From: Cloeon dipterum
Taxonomy: Eukaryota; Arthropoda; Insecta; Ephemeroptera; Baetidae
Assembly: GCF_949628265.1 (NCBI RefSeq)
Contig: NC_088789.1
Span: 30,869,883 to 30,933,882 of the forward strand
DNA: 64,000 nucleotides
Direction of reading: 5' to 3'
The notes under the pieces were generated by a model. It was not told the origin of the DNA. It saw only the letters and a list, made by a program, of their open reading frames with translations, and did no database searches. Made by a program: the position numbers and the translations under genes. Shown piece by piece: positions 30,929 to 42,438 of the stretch (the first letter of the stretch is position 1; every line of letters begins with the position of its first letter).

Positions 30929-32784
30929 TTCTCACCTTAGTAAAGCTATAGAACTTGTTGTTTCAGCGTCGTCTTATATATTTTGGATGTTTTTATGATA
31001 ATGACTGTAATTGCTTCTTTAATTGAGTGACATTATATGATTTAAGAATATTAAATACTCAAATAACCTAGTAAAATTATAATTAGCTTTGTTAATTTTT
31101 AATTTTTGGAGGTCGTAGGTAGAAACGATGAAGAGCGATAAATTATCTAAAGAATTTTGCTGTTGAAATGGTTTACAGTTGCAATTTCTAACACCTCAGT
31201 AAAGCTATGAAACTTGTAATTTCAGCGTCGTCTTATATGTTATCGGCGTTTTTATGATAATGACTGTAATTGCTTCTTTTAATGTGATTTAAGTATTAGA
31301 TATAACCACTTTCAAAACATATTAAAATATTCTTTAGCTTTGTTAATTTTTGTTTTTTGGAGGGTGAATATATAGATATGATGACGTCCGATAAATTCTC
31401 TAAAGTATTTGGTTGATGAATGCTTTTTCTCGATCGGACAGTAATCACATACCAGAACCCTTTGAATCAGGTTCTGCACTATGAAACGACCCACGTAAGC
31501 ACAGAGAGGCTGACGGGTGAATTACCGAATTCTTATAATAAAATCATCTTTTCTGCTGATAATCAATTTAATTCAAATTCCAACAAAACGGCAGGATAGA
31601 GTGCACCCCTATATACATTAATCCGGCGGTATGAAACTGGACGCTCAATGGAATCTCAATTAATCGATACCAAATTCAACTCGTGTCAAATGATCAAATG
31701 ACGCAAACCTTTTACTAATTATTATATTCGAGCAGAACGAGGCGTCTCTCTTATTATTCCTTCGCGCATGGGCCCTACGCGAACGCACTTTCTCCCTCGC
31801 GTCAGAATTTTTCACTTTATCTTCTTATTTTGCCGGCCAAGAGATGCTCTTCCGACTTCCTTACTCAGAAAATTCTTTAAGCTGGCGCGATGGTTCATTA
31901 TTGATTGATACTGATGACTGCAGTTGCAAATTCTTACGTTCAAATGGTTAATTGTCATGTTGTTCATCAGCATTTTATTACAGATTTGAAATTCGGCATT
32001 GTTCAACCCATAAATTTCTTGATTGAACTTGATTATGTCTGGTTTGTGAGTCCACTCTTTCTAACGGTCTTCAGTACAAAAAATTCTTGACCAATGAGCA
32101 TCAGAGCTTTTGCTGGTGTCTGGAAAATTCGCACCTTGAAACTGATTTGGCGTTCGGCTGCGTTATACTCTGTCACGTCGGGGTCAACACTTAAGGAAAA
32201 ATAATCTCTCAGAGATCTTGAACAATTCTTCTTTTAATCAGTAATTCTCTACAGGAAACAAAGACCGTAAGCATAATTTATGTAATGGGAACAAAATTCT
32301 TAATAACAATATTAAATTTAAATTTAAACAAATTAACATTTTAAGAGATAACGAAATGAACAAACAATCTTAATTGAATTTTGGAAAAATACTCGATTCA
32401 ACTATTTATTATGATGCCCTTGTGGGTGCGTCATCCAGCGGAATCAAATATGCGAATTCCTTATGGTAGAGTTGGTTTATTGAATTCCATAAGTCAGGAA
32501 ATTATACTAAAATAAGGTTACGACAGTTATAATCATGCACATAGCAAGTCAATCATACATAACAAAACATAGAGTAACATGACCGGTTGCGAGTGAGGGT
32601 GAGCGGTCAGTAAAGAGATATAGAAGAGCTTATCATATACAGGAAAAGCGAAATCTATACTACAAGTTACAAACTAGTTAACGCAAAACGTGCGGGAACC
32701 GCTAAACCCTAAAGTTTCTTATGACTGTTATTGGTCATAGCCCAGAAAACGATATTTTCAATACAATAATAACAAAAATTTAAA
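30929..32784. other. intergenic between M13 genes 2 and 3
   Basis: The promoter block with CAGCGTCGTC occurs twice (about 30965 and about 31225), as upstream of gene 1. A segment of about 180 bp at 32060-32240 is shared with 27240-27420. A stretch of about 290 bp at roughly 32415-32705 has no match in the other M13 spacers and is probably an insertion of unknown type. No gene was seen. Confidence 0.5.
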
Positions 32785-32905
32785 ACAGTTTAGAAACAAG
32801 ATAAAATATAGCTCCTTGATTTTTTTATCAGATAAACTCAATATTTACGAAAAACAGAGAAGACTTCATTGAACAATTCCATTTCTCCATGATTTAATTA
32901 TCATT

Positions 32906-35099
32906 CTACCAGATTTCGATTTTTCTTCTTGGGTTCATGTTTGATCCTTCGCGGCATTTAAAAGCTCTAGAGAATTCTTTCATATTGGACAGTGGAACGT
33001 TTACTCGATATTTGTTAGGGCTGTGTTCGTCAGTTTGAATAATTTTTTCCGTGTATTCAATTGTCTCGCTTCGGCAGAATGTCTGTGAATTGTATATTAA
33101 TTTTATTAGTTAGACGAATTAAAAATAGTACGATTTATGACCTACATTTGCATATGCGATAAAAAATAGCTGTTCCTCAGTATAATCGTCAAGTTTTTTC
33201 AACTTTTCTTTCTTAGGGTTGAGCTTCCTGTAAGCACGATAGGAAAGGCTCACTCCTCCGTTGTCGGAAATGTCTTCGGCAATTGTTTTACTACTATTCA
33301 GCTGCAAAAATGATATTTAATAATAATAAGCAGTTGAAAATAGATCGCTTAATGAGTCGCTGTAAGGTAGTTTTGTGTTCGTGTTGTGGTTGTGCTCTAA
33401 TTTGGCTCAACTCCTGATATTATACTTACATATAACTTTTCCCCCTTTTTGGTTATAATGAAAAATTTGCCATACTGTTCTTTAAACAATCTTTCACGCT
33501 TTTCAAATTCCTCTGCTGCTTCGGCTGACCACCAATCTTTTTCATTTCCATTTTCGTCGTAATTTCGTCCTTAAATTTCAAGATTTATAACTCTAATTAT
33601 CAATAATTAACTGCATGGAAATTACCATAACTGTCAAAGCCGTGGGTAAATTCGTGTGCTAACACAGTCCCCATTGCCGCATAGTCTAAAACACTAAAAT
33701 CATCAATTAAACTTCTGCACGTGTAAGTTTGAACAATCGTATAATTACGGAAGGCCTAAATTAGAAAATGGATAGCTCATCATTGCTCTCGGCACAACTG
33801 AAAATTTAGAGCATGATAACTATGTAAAATAGGTGGTTATACAATCACTTACACATGCTATTCAACCATGTATAATATTCAGCATTAAAAGAGGTTGGAA
33901 GGTTAGGTTTAGCATTGTGCTTGACACTGCCATCATCTTCTAACATGTTGGGTGGAATTTCGTCGACTTCAAATAATTCCTTTTTATGACTAAGAACCAA
34001 TTTAACAGCATCAGCTTTTTTCCTAGCACGTTTTTCAGTTCTGTCGTCCAACCAGGGGATCGCACTCAAATCTTCCAAGAAAATTTGCCGAATGTTTCTA
34101 AACATTCGCTCAAGCTGAAATTTAGAGCATTATAATTTATACACGAAAAACAAAAATGAATACATCCGTCCTTTCCCTATTTGTCATTCCAAAATTGTTG
34201 ACAAACTCTTGAGCCAATGGCCATAAATCCTTACTTTTCATTGCTCTTTTCGTACATCTATATGAACCTACGAATATCAAAGGAACTAAATTAGAAAAAA
34301 AAATCGGAACTGTCTGAAGAGTACATACTTCTTTCTCTTGTGCATATTTCAAAGTTTCTTCTAGCTTCTGCCAACGCTTTTGAATTGGAATTTTTGCTAT
34401 ATTTTCTAAGAAGAATGTCTTTAAAAACATTAAAGTCAAGCAACAATTTGGTAAATAAAAAATACACTAACCTGTTATCTTATCTATAACCTCGTCCTCA
34501 ATCTGATACTCAACGTCCCAGTGATTACTTCCTTCCTCCTGAGGGTTATCCTTGGCAAATCCTTTGCATGCAAACGAGTAAAAATCATCACATGGGTCTA
34601 TCTGCTCATCCATATTCGCTTTAATTAACTTTGCTAATAAAATAAGTAGTAAATAATAATTAAAAAAAATAACATTCAAGAACCAGTATCCAAACATCTA
34701 GCAGTCTCGCAATATTCATCCCTTTCCTTTTCTTTTTTGGGCTTTTTCGGCTTTTTCTTGTCCTTGCAAACCGGTGAGTTACGGCAACGCTTCAATTTGC
34801 AATACTTTCCGGGCCGACATTTAGGTGGTTTGCCCAGAATTTCCCCTTCAAACATTATACCATCAACAGAAACGTTTCTCGGCACGTCAAGACTCGCATC
34901 TAGAAAGTCTCAGTGAAATATCCTAGTGATTTTTAAATGCTATACTCACTAGTGGAACTCGAGGGAATGGCGTAAAGAAGAACTAAAATAATGGACAAGC
35001 AAATCCATCTATAATAAAGTTAACCTTGATTGTAATTCAGGTTCAAACAAAAATAAAGACTTACTTAGCTGGAACGCGTAACCGCACAAGTGGTTCCAT
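32906..35099 (-). CDS. compact M13 (neprilysin-like) peptidase 3 (505 aa, 12 exons), one disulfide lost
   Basis: Exons: 35065-35099, 34950-35008, 34684-34899, 34472-34633, 34329-34418, 34164-34267, 33853-34114, 33749-33797, 33626-33693, 33430-33569, 33146-33301, 32906-33082. The leader, four-Cys module, Lys-rich linker and M13 start are conserved. HEFTH is at about 339-343, the EDISDNGG ligand is present and HSPNKYR is intact. Just 8 residues lie between the C142- and C410-like cysteines. Two cysteines that pair in human neprilysin (C620 with C746) are both replaced: KRERLFKEQYG has Leu, and the C-terminus RRKIEIW has Ile in place of Cys. The acceptor of exon 10 is TTTAAG where the paralogs have TTTCAG, still AG but weaker. 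Predicted secreted metallopeptidase. Confidence 0.87.
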
Positions 35100-37100
35100 T
35101 TCTCACCTTAGTAAAACTATAGAACTTGTTTTTTCAGCGTCGTCTTATATATTTTGGATGTTTTTATGATAATTACGTTAATTGCTTCTTTGAATGTCAT
35201 AATTTAAGAACATTAAATATTTAAATAACACAGTAAAATTATCATTAGCTTTGTTAATTTTTAATTTTTGGAGAACGTAGGTAGAAATGACGAAGAGCGA
35301 TAAATTATCTAAAGAATTTTGCTGTTGAAATGGTTAACAGTTGCAATCCGATCGGACGCTAATCACATACTGATATAGTCCTAATTATCATGTTGGTATC
35401 TAACTTTATATATTGTCATGTTGGTCAAACCGTTTTTTCAATAAACCAGATTACTTCCCAAGCCCAAGCTAACCAGGTGTCTTTCACTAACCCTCTCTCA
35501 CCCAAAGGCGGCCAGCAAGGGCCGCGGGGCCGGCCGTGGGCCGCCCCATGTAATGCCTACTCGACCATAAACGGCCCGCAGTTATATCACATACCAGAAC
35601 CATTTGAATCAGGTTCTGCACTCTGAACTAATATTAAACGACCCACGTCCGCACCGTGTGGCTAACGGGCAAAAACCGAATTCCTATTTTAAAAAAATAA
35701 TCTTTCTGCTTATAAAGAATAATGAAAAATTACAATAATTCAAACCGCTAACAAATGTTGGCTCCCAACAAAAAGCTGGATATGCCACTACATTAATACT
35801 GGAATCTTGTAGATAAAAAAAAATGCTGGAGATAGACTTTGTATCGCCGTAATTAATTCAGAAAATTGGTGTTGCACTGCGGTGTCGAGCGTTTGTGCTT
35901 ATAACCAACCGCATTCGTCAATTACCAAAAAATCAAATATTTTGCTATACTGTATTTGCACAAGAATTTTGTCGAACGCATTGTGCAAACAAGGCAAATG
36001 GAAAAGAGCATGAACCCCTGTTCCACTTTGAAAAATGCATCAGTGAATATACGGCGTGTTTGAAATTATTTTTTCTGAATTTTACAGAGCTTCTTTATGT
36101 AAATTTTGGCTTCAACTGAATCCTAAAGAATCATAGTTCATGCATAGGCATTAATTATTTACCAGGCTTTTTCAGCTTCAAACAGAATTTAAATCAAAAA
36201 CAGAAAATAATTTTTAACAACAATATTAAACTAATTAACATTTGAAGAGGAAACGAAACATACTAAACCATCTGAATTGAATTGTGGAAAAGTCCAAATT
36301 AAAACAAGAATTTACTCGATTGATCCGGGTCTTTCACAATTAAATCGCTGGGTACTCTGGGAAATGCAACTTAATTAAACTGCTCATGAGTCTAGCGAAA
36401 TCAGATTAAAATTAAAAGCTTGACGAATACGAATTTGTATCGATAAACCCCGAACCATAAGTGAAAAATGAGCTCGGCTCCGCATTCGCTACACATTTTG
36501 AAATAATCATTATGTCTGTACCTTTTCAATTTTTAACAGTCAAGCTTATAACGTAATATAGCTACAATTAAATTTGAGATGGCAGAAGCAGACGCAATTA
36601 AAAATGGTAAATAATTATTTCAATCAATTTCAGGTGGTTGCTGCGCCAAAATTTCTCGCAAACTATGGACACAAAAAATAACGTCATTATCACATTGTTT
36701 CCACAGAACATTGCCTCCTATGAGTTAAGGTTCATTTTTAGGATATCTTCTGCATCATATTTTTGAAGAATTGTAACAGGAATTATATTAATTATCTTCA
36801 AGGAAGTTAACCTGGCGATAGACAAAAAGCTGTGCGGTCATACAGTGATGCAGCGCAGGTTGCATAAATTTCGCAATAATGATAATTAACCTAAAGAAAG
36901 ATTCTTATGTAAAATATGCCCAGAAAACGATATTTTCAATTCCAAAATGACAAAAATTTCAAAGAGTGTAGAAACAAAAGATGACATAAAAGCAGGTCCG
37001 TTCTTTTTCCTTATTTAATAAGCTCTTTATTTACAAAAAAATCAAAGGATTCGTTATAAAAACAACAATGCTATAGATTAGGTAAGATTTAACCAACAGT
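35100..37100. other. intergenic between M13 genes 3 and 4
   Basis: A single promoter block with CAGCGTCGTC lies at about 35136. The GC-rich insertion at 35371-35585 is listed separately. The rest is AT-rich and aligns loosely with the other M13 spacers. No gene was seen. Confidence 0.45.
35371..35585. mobile_element. GC-rich insertion flanked by a 9-bp direct repeat
   Basis: The 9-bp word ATCACATAC occurs at 35362-35370 and again at 35586-35594, framing 215 bp with a strongly GC-rich core (about 35500-35580) inside AT-rich DNA. The corresponding spacers of M13 genes 1 and 2 have one uninterrupted copy of a similar word. A SINE-like or other short transposon is inferred; no tRNA or 5S promoter was seen. 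Confidence 0.6.
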
Positions 37101-39377
37101 CTACCAGATTTCACATTTTTTTATAGGGTTCATGTTTGTTCCTTTGCGGCATTTAAAAGCTGTAGCGAATGCTTTCATGTTGGACAGTGGCACGTTTACT
37201 CGATATTTAGGAGGGCTGTGATTATCTGTTTTAATAGTTTCTTCCGTGTATTCAATTGTCTCGCTACGGCAGAATGACTGTCAATTGAATATAAATTTAA
37301 TTAGTTAGATAAAAATAGTACGTTTCACGACCTACATTTGCATATCCGATAAAAAATAGTTGTTCGTCAGTATAATCTTCAAGATCTCTCAACTTTTCTT
37401 TTTTAGGGTTGAGCTTCTTGTAAGCACGATAGGAAAGGCTCACTCCTCCGTTGTCTGCAATGTCCTCGTCAAATGTTTCTACACTATTCAACTGCAAATT
37501 GATATAAGATATGAGCGCTGCTGAAGCAGAGCGATCTTCTTTCACACGACGGAGGATCGTGGAAATCTGATTGGCTAACAATGACGTAAACCAATCAGAA
37601 CGTCCGAGATCCTCCGCCGCGTGAAAATAGATCGGTCTTTGAGTCGCTGAAAGTTAGTTTGTGTTGTGTTAAAATTGGCTTTTAGTGGGACGTTTCGAAT
37701 ACCGATTTTACTCACAACTAACTCTTCCCCATTTTTAGTAATTATGTGAAACTGGTAGTACTGTTCTGCAAAACATCTAACGCGCTTTTTGAATTCCTCT
37801 GCTGCTTTGGCTGACCACCAATCTTTTTTATTTCCGTTTCCGTCGTACGCTCGTCCTGATATTTTACGCTTGCAAATAAAATAATTTAACTGCTTTTAAA
37901 TTACCAAAACTGTCAAAGCCGTGAGTAAATTCATGTGCCAACACAGACCCTATTGCCGCATAGTCTAAAACACTGAAAACACATCAATTATATCTCTGCA
38001 CTCGTTTTAGTTTAAAAAAAATATATTTACGGAAGGCCCAAATTGAAATAGGGATAGTTCAGCTCAGCTCTCGACAAAACTGAAAATTTAGAGTGTAAAT
38101 AACTCTGTAAAAGAGGTGGTCATAAAATTACTTACACACGCTATTCGACCTGTGAAAATACTCAGCATTTTGAGTGGTTGGAAGTTCATCTTCAGCATTT
38201 TCCGTGATTCTGTTATTTTCATCTAACTTATCGGGCGGAATTTCGTCGACCTCAAATAATTCCTCTTTATGACTAATTACCAATTTAACAGCCTTAGCTT
38301 TTTTCCTAGCATTTTTTTCAGTCTCGTCGTCCAACCAGGGGATCGCACTCAAATCATTCATGAAAGATTGCCGGATGTTGCTCATCATTCGCTCAAGCTG
38401 AAATTTAGAGCATTAATTTCGACTCGAAATTAACAAAAAATTATTACATGTGTTTTTTCCGTATCAGCCATTCCGAAATTTAAGACAAATTCTCGAGCCA
38501 AAGGCCATATATCCCTTCTTCCCATTGCTCTTTTCACACATCTTGTTGTACCTACAGGAATATAAAAGGATATGGAAATAAGAAAATAGTTTTAAAATGA
38601 CAATCATACCTTTCTTTAGTTCGCATTTTTTAAATTTCTTTCTAGCTTTAGCCAACGCTATTGAATCAGAATTTTTGCTATATTTTCCATTAAGAATTTC
38701 TGTAAAAATATTTTAAAGTAAAAAATTGATACGTAACCAAATACACAGACCTAGTATTTTATCAAAAACGTCCTCATCAATATGAAAATCAACGTCCTTG
38801 TGATTACTTCCTTCTGGTTGTGGGTACTGCTTGGAAAATCCATTGCATGCAAACGAGTAAAAATCATCACAAGGGTTTATCTGCTCATCCATGTTCGCTT
38901 TAATTAACTTTGCTAATAAAATAAGTAGTAAATAATAATTCAAATAAAAACATTCAAGAACCAGTATCCAAACATCTAGCAGTCTCGCAGTATTCAACCT
39001 TTTCCTTTTCTTTTTTGGGCTTTTTCGGCTTTTTCTTGTCCTTGCAAACCGGTGCGTTACGGCAACGCTTCAATTTGCAATACTTTCCGGGCCGACATTT
39101 AGGTGGTTTGCCCAGAATTTCCCCCTCAAATATTATTCCATCAACAGAAACGTTTCTCGGCACGTCAATACTCGCATCTAGAAAGTCTCAGTGAAATATC
39201 CTAGAGATTTTTAAATGCTATACTCACCAGTGGAGCTTGAGGGAATGGCATAAAGAAGAACTAAAATAATGGACAAGCAAATCGATCTATAATTAAGTTG
39301 ACTTTGATTCGAATTCAGGTTCAAACAAATATAAAGACTTACTTAGCTGGAACACGTAATGGCACAAGTGGTTCCAT
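37101..39377 (-). CDS. compact M13 (neprilysin-like) peptidase 4 (505 aa, 12 exons)
   Basis: Exons: 39343-39377, 39228-39286, 38962-39177, 38751-38912, 38610-38699, 38448-38551, 38136-38397, 38031-38079, 37905-37972, 37716-37855, 37336-37491, 37101-37277. The catalytic set is complete: HEFTH (about 339-343), EDIADNGG, HSPPKYR and the end NPIKKCEIW. The segment before the active site reads QNAEYFHRSNS, where neprilysin has NAFY. As in genes 2 and 3 the N-terminal lobe is cut to a short loop (8 residues between the C142- and C410-like cysteines). Exons 3 and 4 encode the four-Cys module, the Lys-rich linker and PCDDFYSFAC. The intron between exons 10 and 11 carries a small MITE. Predicted secreted metallopeptidase and the most conventional member at the active site along with gene 1. 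Confidence 0.88.
37526..37606. mobile_element. 81-bp palindromic MITE inside an intron
   Basis: The arms CACACGACGGAGGATC and GATCCTCCGCCGCGTG plus an inner pair CTGATTGG / CCAATCAG form a hairpin within the intron between exons 10 and 11 of M13 gene 4. Introns at this position in the three paralogs lack it. Confidence 0.65.
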
Positions 39378-39991
39378 TTCTAACCTTAAGTATAGCTATG
39401 ATGGAACTCGTAGTGTCAGCGTCGTCTTATATATATTTTTGGCTCTTATATCATAATAGCTGTATATAATTGCCTCTTTAAATGGAATTTAAATATTTTA
39501 AAAACTTACAAAACATACTAAAATAATCATTAGCTCTGTTAAATTTTAACATAAGAAATTAGGCGCTCAAAAACATAGAGTATTATAGCTACTATTGTAC
39601 ATATTTGAGATGGCAGAAACAGAGGCATGAAAACTGTATTTTAGAGACTTGCACATCAATTTCAGGTGGTTGTAAATTTTCTCGAAAACCTCGAAAACAA
39701 AAAAACCATTTTAAAAGAAGTTTAACCAGTGATAAAAGAGCTGTGCAGGTTGCATTATCTCACTACTCAATTCAAAAATATGTTGTTATTCCCCGAAGAA
39801 AAAATTTCTCATGTAGAATGTAATGTCTAAAAGGTAGAGCGTATTTATTGAATTCAAAAATCATAAAGAACCTAGTTCTTGGTTTCTAATTCTACCAAAT
39901 CTTTAACATAACTAATTCTGGATCTATTTACACAATTTTCCAGGGTTGAATACAACCCCATCTTGCTATCTTATATCCTAAAAATTCTATA
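39378..39991. other. intergenic, promoter of M13 gene 4 and 3' UTR of the LRR-like gene
   Basis: The promoter word CAGCGTCGTC and a TATATAT run lie at about 39418-39437. The minus-strand AATAAA of the LRR-like gene is at 39844-39849. No gene was seen. Confidence 0.4.
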
Positions 39992-41834
39992 TCAAATGTC
40001 AAAACACATTTCATGAAAAATTGAACTAGTATAGTACGCCTTAAGAATCTTTAGTAGGTCAGGATCTCTGAGCTCTGGATATTCAATACCCTTATTAAAA
40101 CTAATAAAATTTCCATTGTAGTGAGGTAATTTCACCGTAAACCTAAGATCTATAAGCTTGGGCAAAAATGCCGAAGCCCTTTTCAAAAAAACACTGATAA
40201 ATTCTAACGTCCAAAAGTTGATAAACAGCCCATAAGGATCGGACCAGCAGAAGTTGAGTGATTCGAGTTGGTTCAAAATTTCGTTATTGGTCACTAAGAC
40301 GGTCAGTCCTGCCAGGTCGGTCAGGTCGAAACGCTCGAGGGTCAACTCTATCCTTTTCAATTCAGGGGCTGAAAGAATGTTTGTAAGCACAGAGACCCTT
40401 CTGCCGCGGCTGACAATATATAATTAAAAATAAATACAACCAAACAACTTTTCAAAACAGTATGACTCACATTTTCCACTTCAGTTCCGTCAATCGAGCG
40501 GAATAAATCAAGGGTTCAGAATCATCCTCTAAAATAACGCGGTCCAGTGACAGTGTTTTCAGGTTTGGGCTTAATTTGAGTATAAGATTTAAACTCAAAA
40601 AGCAAAGATCATCGCCTAAAGAGCCTGCCAGGATGAGGGTGTGCAGATTTTCTCCGTAAAAACGGACAAAACCTATGACGGTATCAGCGCTTTGCACGTT
40701 CTGCAAACTCAGGGCTTCGATATTCTGAAATTTTAACAGCTCGTCTTGCTTTTTACACGTATCACTTCGATCCAGGGTCCATTCAACCTTTAAAGAGATA
40801 AATTTAAAATTGTGATGATTAAAATAGAAGGAAATACCATGAGGTGAGTGACATTCGGATTTAAAAGTCTCAACATAGTGATGTTATGATCAGAGAATAA
40901 GCTTCCGTCTAGGGAGAAGAATAAAAATCGCACATACGGTTCGTTTCTGAATTTAAAATCCCTTGCATCGATGTCAAAGGAGCAATTGTCGAAGACCTCG
41001 ATATTCGGGAGTTTGGCGAAAAAATCGAGCAGCCAGTTTTTGCCCGCGAAAAACGGCAAGGTGCACACCAAAGCTCTCAAATGGCCTAAACTTCTTTTAA
41101 TGACTTCAAGAGGAATTTCTGGATCAAAATTTGAGGCGTGGAAGACCTTCAAGAAGCGGAGATTGGGCAGACTCTGGCATAACTGCAACAGATCTGAAAA
41201 AGTGATCTGGCTTTGCCCTGCCTGCAACCGACTCAGCTTGTCCAATTCGGACAAGGACCTCAACACGTCAGGGCTGAGCGATTCTGCCTTCCTATCATCG
41301 TTCCAACTGGAGTCTTCCAGAATCAGGTGGTTTACTGCTGGAGCCATGATTGAAATCCAGCCTAATACCTTCAACAATTTCGTTCTTAATTTAAATTAAA
41401 AACAGTCACACACGGTTTTACCTCTTCCATAGCTGAAATAATTTTTTGTTTAGGGCAAAAACTGAAGAATCGACTTAAATCAAGCGAGCGGGTCAGCGGG
41501 CTGAGTAAAAGCATAAAAGCCGAGAGCATTTTGCTGAACATCCGTTCATTTCCGTCTCGGTCCCAACACTCCTTCCTCAGCATTTCCTGCAGAACCCTTT
41601 CACGCATTTCCACGTCTGATTATAGATAACAATTTCAATATGGGTCAAACCTTTCAAATAACGAAATCAATCGTACTTACGCATGTCTAATATTTTGGCC
41701 TGGACGTCAGACTCACTACAAAGAATTAATTCCACGAATTTCCTAACGTCCTGAGATTCCGTTGAATCTGGATTTGCTCTCACTGTCAGGCCCTCTAGTC
41801 GTTTCACAGTCAAATTAACAAAATCCACCTTCAT
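39992..41834 (-). CDS. leucine-rich, LRR-like protein of unknown function (537 aa, 5 exons)
   Basis: Exons: 41681-41834, 41422-41615, 40838-41368, 40471-40787, 39992-40409; all junctions are GT-AG and in frame. The protein starts MKVDFVNLTVKRLEGLTV. From about residue 120 it shows irregular leucine-rich repeats of the F-box-associated type: LPNLRFLKVFHASNF, LPNIEVFDNCSF, NLHTLILAGSLGDDLCFLSL, SPNLKTLSLDRVILED, LKRIELTLERFDLTDL. No F-box signature was recognised in the N-terminal 100 residues, which are helical and charged. Arthropods carry large families of such poorly conserved LRR/F-box-like proteins; membership is inferred. The poly(A) signal is at 39844-39849. Confidence 0.75.
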
Positions 41835-42438
41835 ATTTTAAAATTTCTAGGGATTTTAGAAATTAATCGAAATTTTAAATTTACTCTGTTAATTAAGAGA
41901 CAGTTTAACTCACCTGTTTGAGCTCATTAATATCATTTTAAGTGTTTATTAACAAGTCTTATCATCGCACCTTTAAAAACAGCTGCTCGCTCATCTTGGA
42001 TTTGGATGAACACCTGTGAGAGGGTAAATTTCCCCTACAGGCTTTGATTCCCCCTCCCAAAGATCGATAGAATTTTCAAATTAAAGGGCGCGTATACGCG
42101 TAACCAGTGCCTGTAGGATTTTATTACAGACTTATTTTAAGCTCAAAATATTATTAAATTTTGCGTCGTCCAAAATGAAATTATTGAAAGTGAAACCAGT
42201 TTGAACTGAAAACAACATTATTTTGTTTATTACGTAATGTTTTCTTTTTAAACTCATAAACAAAATGATGCAATGAACTGTCAACAACTTTTGTTATTTT
42301 GTTTCCAGCTGACTGAGCAATATTTCCCATTTTATTTTTCAGTATTAGTACGCCCGCACGGACTAACGGACTTACAAGACAGACGTCTTTCCAGATTAAA
42401 TATAAACATTGAAACTTGGCCAAACAGCCCAAACAAAA
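41835..42438. other. divergent promoter region
   Basis: About 600 bp separate the LRR-like gene (minus) from the ankyrin gene (plus). No motif beyond AT-rich sequence was recognised. Confidence 0.4.

Noticed and set aside
32413-32705. Possible solo LTR in the M13 gene 2-3 spacer
   Set aside because: It is insertion-like because the other spacers lack it, but no convincing TG...CA ends or target duplication could be placed.
37297-37581. 94-codon reading through exon 11 of M13 gene 4 into its intron
   Set aside because: The upstream part is MITE and intron sequence; the paralogs show the acceptor at 37492-37493.
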